This document shows positions 18,991 to 28,127 of a stretch of DNA of 64,000 nt, one piece after another (position 1 is the first letter of the stretch; every line of letters begins with the position of its first letter). A model generated the notes under the pieces. That model was not told the DNA's origin, did no database searches, and saw only the letters and a program-made list of their open reading frames with translations. The translations under genes were made by a program, and so were the position numbers. Location: the NCBI RefSeq assembly GCF_900083545.1, contig NZ_LT559262.1, positions 3,584,324 through 3,648,323 of the forward strand, given 5' to 3'. Origin of the DNA: Alistipes provencensis (GTDB taxonomy: Bacteria > Bacteroidota > Bacteroidia > Bacteroidales > Rikenellaceae).

Positions 18991-21900
18991 TTAGAAGTTG
19001 AAGTTGAGACCGGCCGTGAAGGTCATGGCCGAGGGGTATTTGGCCGTAGCGATGTAACCGTCGATCTGCAGGTCGGGATCGTAGCCCTGCGCCTCGGTCC
19101 ACACCCAGAGGTTCTCGGCCTGCACGAAGAGCGAGAAGCCTGTCATGCGCAGTTTGCGGAAAGTGCTGGCCGGGAAGGTGTATTGCAGGCGAACGTTCTT
19201 CATCTTGAGGTAGTCGCCCTTATAGAGGTAACGCGTGGAACTGCCCGCCGAGGTCTGGCCGTTGATGCGGATGCGGTTGGAGGCGTAGCGGTTGTCCGGG
19301 GTCCAGCGGTCGAGCTGGCGCGCGTCGATGTTGTAGTCCATCGACTGGCCGTCGATACCCGTGCGGCCCGCGGCGCGCGAATCGTAGACGTCGTGTCCCC
19401 ACGCATAGGTGAACAACGCCGAGAGGTCCCAGCCGCGGTAGCTGAACAGTGTGTTGAAACCGCCCGACACGGTCGGAACGCCCTTGCCCACGATGCGGCG
19501 GAACGAGGGGTTGTCGCTGTTGGAAATGATGTCGTTGCCATATTCGTCCACACCGTAGTAGAGCACCTGTCCGGTGTTGGAGTCGATGCCGGCGAACTTG
19601 TTCAGGTACCACGCACCGACACTCTGTCCGTTGCGCATGATCTGGGCATTGGAGCCGATGATGTCCTGTTCCAAACCGAAATATTTGGCGCTCAGGGTGG
19701 CCATGTTGAGCTTGAGATCCCACTTGAAGAGCTTGTTGAGGATATGCGCGTCGAGGTCCAGCTCGAAGCCCCGGTTGCGGATGCCCGCCGAGGTGTTCAT
19801 CAGCATCGTGCTGTATCCCGACACCTGCGACACGGGAACCTCCTGCAACAGATCGGTGGATTTGCGCGAGTAGTACTCGGCCGAAATGCGGATGCGGTCC
19901 CTGAACATCCCCAAGTCGACGCCCACATTGAAGACGTTATTCTTCTCCCAGCTCAGGTCGTAAGTCGCACGGAACGTCTGCGAAAGGGCGTGCCCGGAGT
20001 CATAACGTCCCGAACCGTTGTAAAGCGTCCGCCAGTTGTAGTATTTCGACGGCAGGTTGCCGTTGTAGCCGTAGCTCGCCTTGAACTTGATGTTGTTGAA
20101 TATCCGCTTCACAGGGTCCAGCCACGCCCAATTCTCGTTGGTGATGCGGTAAGCCGCCGACACGGACCAGAAATTACCCGTTCGGTGTTCGGGCGAGAAA
20201 CGCGAAGAACGATCCTGACGGAACGACCCCCCGATGAAATAGCGGTAGCGGTAGGAATAGTCGGCACGGGTGACGATCGAGACCTGCGAATAGTCATAAC
20301 CGCTGCCGTTCCACCCCGAGATTTCGGCGGCGGACGAAAGTACGGGCCGCAGGTCGTTGAGGAAATTGACCGCCGTCACGGAGTTCCACTCCTGACGGAA
20401 ATCCACCAGTTCCAACCCCGCCGTCGCGCTGAAGCGGTGACGTCCGTTGAGCGTATAGTTGAAGTTGAGCATATTCTTGTTGGTGGTCTTCAGGCGCTTC
20501 GAATCATAATCGGTCAGCTCGCCGCCCACGAGGTAACCCGTACCGAAATCCCGGTCGAAATAGTCGGAGCGTCGGCCGGTGATGTAGTACTGCGAAATAT
20601 CCGAACGGAAATCGAGCCAGTCGGTGATGTTGAGCCGCACCCACGCCGAGACGAAGAGGTTGAACTGCGGGCGTTTGCGGATGTTGTCGCGGGCACTGGC
20701 GATGGGGTTGTGGTTGCCGTTGAGCAGGTTGTTGGGAAAGCGGAAGTTATAGGAACCGTCTTCGAGGTAGGCCGGGACGACCGACGGCAGCAACAGCGCC
20801 GCGTAATGGGGCATGTTGTAGTTCGAACCGCTGGTGAGAGGCCCCGACTGTTCGGTTCGGCTGATGTTGGCCGAAGCTCCCCAGTTGATACGTTTCTTGC
20901 GGTCGTCGGCGCTCACGCTGACACGGGCCGAATAGCGTTGCAGGTCGCTGTTGATAATGATGCCCTGCTGGTTGAGGTAGCCCACGGACATATAGTATTT
21001 CAGGGTCGAACTGCCGCCCGAAAGCGAAAGGTCGTACTGCTGGAACGAGGCGTTGCGCAGGATCTTGTCGTACCAGTCGACCGAAGGGAGTTTACCGGCG
21101 TCGGCTCCCCAGAAGTCGTAGCTGTAGTACGAACCGTCGGGCCGGGGAACGGCGTAGTAATTGTTGAAATCCTGCTGCGCCTGCTTGTACCACTGGTAGT
21201 AGTTCTTACCGTCGACCGTGAAGCCAAGCTTGTTGTTATAAAGCCCGTTGAGGTTCTCGACGAACTGTCCGCCGGCCTGTTGCACCAAACGGTGGAATTG
21301 ACCTTCGGTCCAAAGTTCCTTGTACTGCTCCGAATCGACGAGGTCGGGCCGCACTGCCGGAGAGATGCGCGAGAAACCCGCTTGCACCGAGAGCGTATAG
21401 CGCACGCGATCGGACGGGACGCCCTGCTTGGTGGTAATGACGATCACGCCGTTGGCGCCCTGCGAACCGTAGAGCGACGCCGAGGCGGCGTCCTTGAGGA
21501 TGGTGATGCTGGCAATGTCAGCCGGATTGAGCGTAGCCATGGGGCTCGACACCGCACCGCTGTGCCCCGAGGTGTTGTCCTGATCGAAGACCACTCCGTC
21601 GATGACATAGAGGGGTTGCCCGCCCGAACCGATCGACCCGAAGCCGCGCAGACGCAGTTCGGCCGCATCGCCGGGCTGTCCGGAGCCCGAAGAGAGCAGG
21701 CCGGGGACAAGTCCGCCGAGCAGACCCTCGAACGACCCCGCGGCACGCCGGGAAATGTCGTTCGACGAAAGTATCGAGGCTGAACCCGTATAGGCCTCCC
21801 TAAGGATGTTCCCGTAACCGGTCACCACCACGTCGCTGATTTTCACGGCATCGCTTTTCAGCACCACGTCGATCGTACTCCGACGCCCCACCTCGACCGT

Positions 21901-22242
21901 CTGCGGCTCCATGCCGAGGAAACGATAGGTCAGCTTCAGGCCTTCGCGGGGCATTACCTGTATCTGGTAAGAACCGTTCTTGTCGACGGCCACGGCGTTC
22001 GTGGTCCCCTCCTCGGTGACGGTGGCGCCGAAAAGCGGCTGGTTGCTCTCGTCGAAGACATACCCTTTGACGGTTGTCTTCGCCGCGGCCGGCTGCCGCC
22101 GCACCGAATCCGCTGCCGGGGAGGCCGGATTCCCGGCAGCGTGCACCGACGCGAAAGCCGGGACAAGCAGGGTCAGAAATGCGACACATGCCGCCACACC
22201 CTTGCGCCGCAAACGGTTCGCATTTGTAGGACAATAGTTCAT
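18991..22242 (-). CDS. SusC/RagA-family TonB-dependent outer membrane transporter
   Basis: A 1083-aa transporter. The order is signal sequence (hydrophobic GVAACVAFLTLLVPAFASVHA), carboxypeptidase-regulatory-like domain (TVKGYVFDESNQPLFGATV, about residues 57-130), plug domain with the SusC signature (VVVTGYGNILREAYTGSAS), and a long beta-barrel ending in an aromatic C-terminus (GLNFNF). With SusD it imports oligosaccharides using TonB energy. It is first of the SusC-SusD-FISUMP block and lies 34 bases after the esterase gene, so probably in one transcript with the two esterases. Confidence 0.96.
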   Translation of the reverse strand: MNYCPTNANRLRRKGVAACVAFLTLLVPAFASVHAAGNPASPAADSVRRQPAAAKTTVKGYVFDESNQPLFGATVTEEGTTNAVAVDKNGSYQIQVMPREGLKLTYRFLGMEPQTVEVGRRSTIDVVLKSDAVKISDVVVTGYGNILREAYTGSASILSSNDISRRAAGSFEGLLGGLVPGLLSSGSGQPGDAAELRLRGFGSIGSGGQPLYVIDGVVFDQDNTSGHSGAVSSPMATLNPADIASITILKDAASASLYGSQGANGVIVITTKQGVPSDRVRYTLSVQAGFSRISPAVRPDLVDSEQYKELWTEGQFHRLVQQAGGQFVENLNGLYNNKLGFTVDGKNYYQWYKQAQQDFNNYYAVPRPDGSYYSYDFWGADAGKLPSVDWYDKILRNASFQQYDLSLSGGSSTLKYYMSVGYLNQQGIIINSDLQRYSARVSVSADDRKKRINWGASANISRTEQSGPLTSGSNYNMPHYAALLLPSVVPAYLEDGSYNFRFPNNLLNGNHNPIASARDNIRKRPQFNLFVSAWVRLNITDWLDFRSDISQYYITGRRSDYFDRDFGTGYLVGGELTDYDSKRLKTTNKNMLNFNYTLNGRHRFSATAGLELVDFRQEWNSVTAVNFLNDLRPVLSSAAEISGWNGSGYDYSQVSIVTRADYSYRYRYFIGGSFRQDRSSRFSPEHRTGNFWSVSAAYRITNENWAWLDPVKRIFNNIKFKASYGYNGNLPSKYYNWRTLYNGSGRYDSGHALSQTFRATYDLSWEKNNVFNVGVDLGMFRDRIRISAEYYSRKSTDLLQEVPVSQVSGYSTMLMNTSAGIRNRGFELDLDAHILNKLFKWDLKLNMATLSAKYFGLEQDIIGSNAQIMRNGQSVGAWYLNKFAGIDSNTGQVLYYGVDEYGNDIISNSDNPSFRRIVGKGVPTVSGGFNTLFSYRGWDLSALFTYAWGHDVYDSRAAGRTGIDGQSMDYNIDARQLDRWTPDNRYASNRIRINGQTSAGSSTRYLYKGDYLKMKNVRLQYTFPASTFRKLRMTGFSLFVQAENLWVWTEAQGYDPDLQIDGYIATAKYPSAMTFTAGLNFNF

Positions 22243-22276
22243 AAGCTCGGGTTTTAAGTTTTGTTCTCGGTTCGGT

Positions 22277-23284
22277 CTATCGTTCGAAAATCAGGCTGTA
22301 GGCCCCGCGGCCCGTCACATCCTTGAGGTTGTAGACCCGCTCGTCGTTCTCGATGCGCCAGTTGCGCACGCTTCCCTGTCCGTAGACCATCTGGCCGCTG
22401 TTGTGCCCGGCGCCGGGCACCTCCTGAATGGTCCAGTTGAACTCCAGCCCCTTTTTGAGAGCGATGTCGCGCGAGGCGTTGAAGAACTTCCATGCCCGCT
22501 CGTAGCGGTGACGGCCCTGAATGCGGTTGGGATTGTTCTCGGCCATGTCGGGGCTGACGGGCTCGGTGTCCTCGGTGCCGATCAGGATGATCAGGTCGCG
22601 CTTGAAGAAGGGCGCGAGATAGTCGTCCGAAGCAAAGGGGGTGTCCTTCACCGAATAGGGCCAACCGGGAGGATCCGCAGGTTCGCCCGAAGGGGTGAAA
22701 AGCCCGCGCTCGTCGGGATAGGTGTAGTTGCCGGGATTGGCCGCCACGGCACGTCCCACACGCGCTTCGGGCATGGCCAGCAGGTAACGGTGGACGAACT
22801 GCCCGCCGGCCGAATGGCCGAACATGTCGTAAGTCTCGCTCACATTGCCGGTCTTCTCCTTGAAATAGTCGAAAATGGCCTCGATAAGCCGGTAAGTCCA
22901 CACCTCGCGCGGCCGCAGGCGGAAAATCTTCGGATCCTCGGAGACCCAGCCGAACTGGTAGCCGTTCTCCAGATAGCCGTTGTCGTGCTTGAACTCGGGA
23001 GCCAGTACGATGAAGCCGTACTCCTCGGCCAGATTGCGCCAGACACCGCGCTGGATGCGGCCGCTGCGCTCGGCGCCGTGCATGGAGACAAGCACCCGCA
23101 TCTTCTTGATGTTGCCCTGCGTGGGAATGTAGTAATAGAGGTTCACGGGGTGCTCTTTCATCGGTCCGTAGCCCGTGAAGACCATCATCCCGCCACCGCG
23201 CCGAAACTTGCCGTCGTCTTGGGCGAAAGAGCCCGAAAAGACGAAGAGCACGGCGAAAATCGAAAGGATCGTACGTTTTATCAT
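22277..23284 (-). CDS. Secreted esterase, alpha/beta hydrolase (esterase 2 of a tandem pair)
   Basis: A 335-aa secreted alpha/beta hydrolase (signal peptide to about residue 21). It has an oxyanion-type VSMHGAERSG motif, the nucleophile S158 in FGHSAGGQF and a probable catalytic His in GAGHNSGQM. This resembles feruloyl/acetyl esterases of the CE1 or PHB-depolymerase-like group. It is closely similar to the next gene (23290-24303) along its length, so the two arose by tandem duplication. It has no lipobox, so it is probably periplasmic, unlike its sibling. Likely removes O-acyl groups from the glycan handled by this locus; substrate is inferred. Confidence 0.8.
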   Translation of the reverse strand: MIKRTILSIFAVLFVFSGSFAQDDGKFRRGGGMMVFTGYGPMKEHPVNLYYYIPTQGNIKKMRVLVSMHGAERSGRIQRGVWRNLAEEYGFIVLAPEFKHDNGYLENGYQFGWVSEDPKIFRLRPREVWTYRLIEAIFDYFKEKTGNVSETYDMFGHSAGGQFVHRYLLAMPEARVGRAVAANPGNYTYPDERGLFTPSGEPADPPGWPYSVKDTPFASDDYLAPFFKRDLIILIGTEDTEPVSPDMAENNPNRIQGRHRYERAWKFFNASRDIALKKGLEFNWTIQEVPGAGHNSGQMVYGQGSVRNWRIENDERVYNLKDVTGRGAYSLIFER

Positions 23285-23289
23285 AGCAG

Positions 23290-24303
23290 TTATTCGAACA
23301 GTAAGTTAAATGCGCTGTTTTTGCCGCGGGCCTCGGTATCGGCGGGATTCGTCACGGAAGCCTTGCCGTAGACCATCCGCAGGGTCGAGTGGCCGACGCC
23401 GTCGACCTCGGAGAGAACGAAATGAAGCGGCAGTCCCGACTCCCCCGCCACCGTCGTACAGGCCGCGAAGAAATTCCGCCCGCGGGCATAACGGTGCGGA
23501 CCCTGAGCCATCGACGGAGCGTCCTTGGGCAGCGACGAGTCGTTCTCGTCGGTATCGGCGGTACCTACCTGAACATACATTTTCCGGGCGAAGAAGGCCG
23601 TAAGGTGTCCGGCATCGGCAAAGGGCGTCGCGGCGACAGCATAGGGCCAGCCGTAGGATTTCCCGTCGGTTCCCGTGATACCCTCGGCAAAGGGAAAGGT
23701 CCACGACCCGGGATTGGCGGCCACGGCACGCCCCACACGCGCCCCGGGCATGGCCAGCAGGAAGCGGTGGACGAACTGCCCGCCGGCCGAATGACCGAAG
23801 AGATGATAGGTCGCAGAGGTATTGCCCGTTTCGCTTTTGAAATAATCGAAAAGCGCCTCGACGGTCCGATAGGTCCACTTCGGCTCCTCATTGAGCACAC
23901 CGGAACCGGCCGAACGGTAGACACCCCCGAACTGGTAGTCATTTTCCGTATAATAAGTCTTGGAATATTCCGGCGCCAGAACGACGAAGCCGTACTCTTC
24001 GGCGAAATATTTCCAAGCGTTGCGCTGGATGGTGCCGTCACGCTCGGCGCCGTGCATGGAAAAGAGCACGGGCATCCGTTCGACCTCGCCGCCGGAAGGA
24101 ATGTAGTAGTAGAGCGTGATCGGCTTGTCCTTCAACGGTTCATAGCCCGTATAGACGAACGAACCTTCGCCGCGCTGCTCGAACACCCCGTCCTTAGGCA
24201 CGATGCCGGGCGGGGGGGGGTTCACGGGTTCGCCCTGATCCTTGCCGGAGCAGGAGGCAGACAGAAGGACAGCCAGCAAAAGATATTTCAGTTTGTCATA
24301 CAT
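23290..24303 (-). CDS. Lipid-anchored esterase, alpha/beta hydrolase (esterase 1 of a tandem pair)
   Basis: A 337-aa paralogue of the preceding entry, but with a lipobox (SASC, about residue 18), so it is probably anchored at the membrane, perhaps at the surface. Shared motifs: FSMHGAERDG, FGHSAGGQFVHRF and a His in GVGHSTLRM. A run of nine C on the coding strand (window 24212-24220) encodes the Pro stretch just after the lipid anchor; a one-base slip there would truncate the protein. The start at 24303 is chosen because it begins the signal peptide (MYDKLKYLLLAVLL). It is 5 bases upstream of esterase 2. Confidence 0.8.
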   Translation of the reverse strand: MYDKLKYLLLAVLLSASCSGKDQGEPVNPPPPGIVPKDGVFEQRGEGSFVYTGYEPLKDKPITLYYYIPSGGEVERMPVLFSMHGAERDGTIQRNAWKYFAEEYGFVVLAPEYSKTYYTENDYQFGGVYRSAGSGVLNEEPKWTYRTVEALFDYFKSETGNTSATYHLFGHSAGGQFVHRFLLAMPGARVGRAVAANPGSWTFPFAEGITGTDGKSYGWPYAVAATPFADAGHLTAFFARKMYVQVGTADTDENDSSLPKDAPSMAQGPHRYARGRNFFAACTTVAGESGLPLHFVLSEVDGVGHSTLRMVYGKASVTNPADTEARGKNSAFNLLFE

Positions 24304-24406
24304 GGGCGGACGGGTTTCATATTTTAAAATTAGACAATTCGTCAATATCCGAAGGAAAATCGAGTACAAAAAAACAACAAAATCGTGCGACCGGCCTTCG
24401 GGGGCA

Positions 24407-26944
24407 TCAGCGGACCAGCTCGATGATCCCGAACGAATCGGCTGCCGCAGGACCGTCGAGAGTGACGAAAAGCGCCGCTTCGGCCGGAACGGTGCGCTGC
24501 GCATGACGGATCGGAATGACCGCTTCGGTGTGTGCGGGCCCCATCTCGGCTTCGCGCTGCGTCGAAGCGATATTCACCCGGTTGACCTGAAGGACGGGAT
24601 TCCCCGCACGCACGCTCCCGCCACCCCGCAGAACATGGAAACGGACACCCCGGATACCGGGCACGGTCGCAGGATCGAGCGTCAGGCGGATGCGCCGCCG
24701 GGAGCCGTCGAATTCGAACGGCGACCACGAACCGACCATTCCCCGCGATTCGGGACGCACGAAGTCGCTCCCATAGGCTCCGTAGCGGGCGAACAGCTCT
24801 TCGACCGCAGCCTGCACATCGGGACAGCGTTCCTGCGGCGAAAGGGGTTCGGCGGCCGACGCGAGCCATGCAGAGTCGAGCCGCGCGAAGTCGGGCGTCA
24901 TGCCGCGTTCCTTGCAATCGAAATAGTGCTCCCAACGGGGCACGATATAGTCGCGGATCAACCCCGACCAGACCCGACAGGCGTAATCGTGGAGCGAGGC
25001 ACCATCGCTCCAGCAGGTGACAAGCCGCCGGGCGTCACGCCGGTAACGCTCCTTCTCCGCATCGCTGTGCCCCCGGGCTTCGGCAAAGCCGAGCCACCGT
25101 TCGAGCCTGTAATTGGGAGTCGATTCCAGCAAACGGTCGGCGGCGAGGAGCAGCGAGAGGAAGGTATCGCGTTCCGCAGCGGCGGTCGCCGGATCGCCCG
25201 CAAGATAGGCGGCGTTAGCGCGCTCGACGGCAATGTCCGCCTTGCCGGCCGCATAGAGCGCCGCATAGAGCGCCAGATCAGCGCGGTAGAGCCTGCTGTC
25301 GGACAGTTCCGGTCCGGCAGCCGCAAAGTGTTCCACGGCCCGGAAGAAATCGGCCGAAAGATCGACCGGACTGCGCCGCTGATCGTAAGGGGTCATCTGC
25401 CAGCGGTAGCGGGCCTGATTGGGAATGGAAACCGAATAGGAAGAACGGAGGATATGGTCCCAGAAACGGCCGAGCTCCCCGGGACAATCCCCGTAGCGGT
25501 TGCGGGCATAGCGTCGCACCCATTGCCCCACGTCGATCGGCTCGGAGGACCAGCCCGCATCGGCGATCATTTCGTACACCACATCGTTGTTCTCCACCCC
25601 TTCGGGTGCCGTGCCGTAGCCGACGAGGTTACCCCTACGCGCCGATTGCAGGGCAGCCAGATGACCGTTTGCATAGAATTCCAACGAGCCGCTGAGGGCC
25701 GAACGTCCCCCGAAATTGGGCACGGTGCTGTAAATCCACTGCTTGCCGCAGAAACCGTCGGCATACTCCCAGCCGGGGGTGTTGCGCCACACCATGGCGT
25801 TGAAATCCTCGGCCAGATCGACCACCAGCAATTTGTCGTCAGGAGCCCCCGCCAGCAGGGCCCGGATATTGTCCGGAGTCCATATGTCGCGCTGGTAGCC
25901 GAACATCCATCCCTGCAACACCCACACGGCGTCAGGATTGACGGCTGCGATGCTCTCGTAGATGGTTTTGCCGTAACGGGTCAACTGCGTGTGGACCTCC
26001 TCGGGCGAAAGTTCCCCGAAGGGAAGTTCCATCTCGTTGAACGAATCCACGAGGTAGTATTCACCCCGTCCGAACTCCCGTTCCCACTCCTCCATATAGC
26101 GGGCGGCAATCTCCCGGAAGACGGGCGATTCGACCGGGAGCATCCAACTCTTCATGTGACCGTTCCAGCGGGTCTCAGTCAACGTGACCCCGGGACGCAC
26201 GCGGGCGATGGCCGGAGGCACGAAGCCGGCGAAACCGCTGAATACGGGCGTGATGCCCAGTCCGCGCATGCGTTCGAGAATCCGGTGCTGGAGGGCGACC
26301 TGTTCGTCGAGCCACTGCTCCGAAAGAGGAGAGTCCAGCCCGCTCATGTTCCCCATACGCATCCAAGGCAAGTGCCCCGGGGCGGTGAAGAGTTCATTGA
26401 TCTCCTCTTCCGTAAGCCCCATATCACGCCATACGCGCGCCAGAATGGCCTCGCTGCCGATAGGCGCCAGCGCCATATCGAAGCCGTGCAGCGCCATCCA
26501 GTCGAGTTCCTTCTCCCACTCGTTCCAGCTCCAGTAGGGATAGGTATAGCCAAACGTGCATACGTTCATATAATAATGGTGGCGAAACGGCGATCTGACC
26601 TCGCGCAGCGGTGTATCGGGGAGCCGTTCGGGCAGTTCCATACGCGTACCCGTCCACGTCACCTGACCGTAGCCGTTGGTCGTAACATAATCGTAGAATC
26701 CCCGCGTCAGGGCCACGCCGCTGCTGCCCTCGATCACGAGGCATCCGTCCGTCACACGGGTCGCAAAGCGGTCATGCCCGTCGGGCGCCTTCTCCGTCAG
26801 ACGCAGTTCGACATCGGGGGCGCGGCGGCCGAGCGTGCGTTCGATCACCTCCCGGGCACAGGATTCGGGACTTTGCGGAGCATCGCCGCACGACAGTGTC
26901 ACCACAGCGAGAAGAAACAAAAGGACAGGTCGGTAGATTTTCAT
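24407..26944 (-). CDS. Alpha-N-acetylglucosaminidase, GH89 (NAGLU family) lipoprotein
   Basis: An 845-aa lipoprotein (lipobox TLSC) of glycoside hydrolase family 89. Recognisable family blocks are YYMNVCTFGYTYPYWSWNEWEKELDWMALHGF, GNMSGLDSPL, and the active-site segments VDSFNEMELPF and GYGTAPEGVENN. E304 and E448 fit the acid/base and nucleophile positions of human NAGLU and Clostridium GH89 enzymes. The activity is release of terminal alpha-linked GlcNAc, as in alpha-1,4-GlcNAc-capped gastric mucin O-glycans or heparan fragments. ATG 26944 is preferred because a TAATTTTG promoter box lies at 26978-26985; ATG 26968 is the alternative. It heads the leftward glycan locus. Confidence 0.93.
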   Translation of the reverse strand: MKIYRPVLLFLLAVVTLSCGDAPQSPESCAREVIERTLGRRAPDVELRLTEKAPDGHDRFATRVTDGCLVIEGSSGVALTRGFYDYVTTNGYGQVTWTGTRMELPERLPDTPLREVRSPFRHHYYMNVCTFGYTYPYWSWNEWEKELDWMALHGFDMALAPIGSEAILARVWRDMGLTEEEINELFTAPGHLPWMRMGNMSGLDSPLSEQWLDEQVALQHRILERMRGLGITPVFSGFAGFVPPAIARVRPGVTLTETRWNGHMKSWMLPVESPVFREIAARYMEEWEREFGRGEYYLVDSFNEMELPFGELSPEEVHTQLTRYGKTIYESIAAVNPDAVWVLQGWMFGYQRDIWTPDNIRALLAGAPDDKLLVVDLAEDFNAMVWRNTPGWEYADGFCGKQWIYSTVPNFGGRSALSGSLEFYANGHLAALQSARRGNLVGYGTAPEGVENNDVVYEMIADAGWSSEPIDVGQWVRRYARNRYGDCPGELGRFWDHILRSSYSVSIPNQARYRWQMTPYDQRRSPVDLSADFFRAVEHFAAAGPELSDSRLYRADLALYAALYAAGKADIAVERANAAYLAGDPATAAAERDTFLSLLLAADRLLESTPNYRLERWLGFAEARGHSDAEKERYRRDARRLVTCWSDGASLHDYACRVWSGLIRDYIVPRWEHYFDCKERGMTPDFARLDSAWLASAAEPLSPQERCPDVQAAVEELFARYGAYGSDFVRPESRGMVGSWSPFEFDGSRRRIRLTLDPATVPGIRGVRFHVLRGGGSVRAGNPVLQVNRVNIASTQREAEMGPAHTEAVIPIRHAQRTVPAEAALFVTLDGPAAADSFGIIELVR

Positions 26945-26977
26945 TATTTCATATGCTTTACGGTTCATCGGACAGTA

Positions 26978-26985
26978 CAAAATTA
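26978..26985 (-). promoter_or_regulatory. -7 box for the GH89 gene and downstream locus
   Basis: TAATTTTG on the minus strand, a perfect TAnnTTTG match, 33 bases before the preferred start at 26944. Confidence 0.55.
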
Positions 26986-27126
26986 AACGGCCGATATCCG
27001 AGAGATAAAAAAATAGATACAAAAGAAGGCTAAAATAGTACGGATATGCCCTTCGTCAAAGAGCAAAAAGGAATACGCAGGGAATCCGCGTCCCGAAAGC
27101 CGGCAAATGGAATAGATTTTGCTTTT

Positions 27127-27146
27127 GTTCCGGTAAAAACCGGAAC
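27127..27146 (+). promoter_or_regulatory. Perfect inverted repeat directly before the SDR start codon
   Basis: GTTCCGGT-AAAA-ACCGGAAC, an 8-bp perfect inverted repeat ending 3 bases before ATG 27150. As an operator it would block initiation; as an RNA hairpin it would mask the ribosome site. Confidence 0.5.
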
Positions 27147-27149
27147 GAG

Positions 27150-28115
27150 ATGCAAAAGAGAATAGTCGTACTGGGCGGCGTGGGGTTCATCGGCACCCAC
27201 CTGTGCCTGCGTCTGCTGGACGAGGGCCACGAAGTTTTCTGCGTGGACGTACGCGATACCGCCAATTCGCCGCTGCTGCGCGACATGCCCCCGTATCCGG
27301 GGTTCCGGTATGTCCGCCACAACATCGTCAACCATTTCGGGATTCGCTGCGACGAGATCTACAACCTCACCTCGCCGTCGCGCGTGCGTTACAACAAGGC
27401 GCTGCCCGTCGAAACGCTCAAGGTCAGCATGCTGGGGTCGATAAACGCCCTCGACACCGCCCGCACGGAGCATGCCCGCATCCTGTTCGCTTCGGCGGGA
27501 AATATTTACGCCACGGACGGCCGCGACACCTCCGAGCAGTCCGGCTCCGGCTCCACGCACCGCATCCTCGCCGAAGGCAATCGCGCCGCCGAGGCGATAC
27601 ACCGCGCCTATCAGCAAGAATTCGGGGTGGACGCCCGCATAGCCCGCATCTTCAACACCTACGGCAGCGGCGCCGACCTGATGGACCAGCGCGTGGTGAT
27701 GAAGATGATCGTCGCGGCGTTACAGAACCGCGACATCCCGGTAAACGGCAGCGGCGAACAGTTGCGGACCTTCTGCTGGGTGGAGGATATCGTGGACGGG
27801 CTGGTGCGGCTGATGGACGCCCCGCCGACCGAGACCACGCGGACGATCAATTTCGGCAGCAACCACGAGGTGGCGATCCGCGCGCTGGCCGAGAAGATCA
27901 TCGCCCTGACGGGCAGCCGCTCGCAGATCGTACACACCGACGCCCGCATCGACGACGTCCGGCGACGTACACCCGACATCTCGGCGGCACGCCGCGAGTT
28001 GGGATGGGCGCCCCGCACGCCGCTCGTCGAAGGGCTGCGCCGCACGATCAGCTACGTCGAGAAGGAGCTCGCCGACAAGACCCATGCGGGAATAACGTGG
28101 GTGGAGATAAGTTAA
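27150..28115 (+). CDS. Extended SDR related to UDP-glucuronate decarboxylase, catalytic residues missing
   Basis: A 321-aa protein of the NAD-dependent epimerase/dehydratase family, closest in layout to UDP-xylose synthase (UXS): Rossmann motif GGVGFIGTHL, YNLTSPS and NTYGSGADLMDQRVV. In UXS the catalytic Tyr and Lys are in YDEGK; here the aligned stretch reads LAEGN (L140, N144, bases 27567-27581), and the upstream TSE is replaced in FASAGNIYA. NAD and sugar-nucleotide binding could be kept, but normal SDR chemistry should not work. It is 12 bases upstream of thioredoxin and probably co-transcribed with it. Role unknown. Confidence 0.8.
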   Translation: MQKRIVVLGGVGFIGTHLCLRLLDEGHEVFCVDVRDTANSPLLRDMPPYPGFRYVRHNIVNHFGIRCDEIYNLTSPSRVRYNKALPVETLKVSMLGSINALDTARTEHARILFASAGNIYATDGRDTSEQSGSGSTHRILAEGNRAAEAIHRAYQQEFGVDARIARIFNTYGSGADLMDQRVVMKMIVAALQNRDIPVNGSGEQLRTFCWVEDIVDGLVRLMDAPPTETTRTINFGSNHEVAIRALAEKIIALTGSRSQIVHTDARIDDVRRRTPDISAARRELGWAPRTPLVEGLRRTISYVEKELADKTHAGITWVEIS

Positions 28116-28127
28116 AAACAGACGAAT

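Noticed and set aside
17230-21783. A very long open frame (over 1500 codons) on the plus strand opposite SusC and SusD
   Set aside because: It is antisense to clear SusC/SusD/FISUMP genes, has no recognisable domains, and follows from codon use in GC-rich coding DNA.
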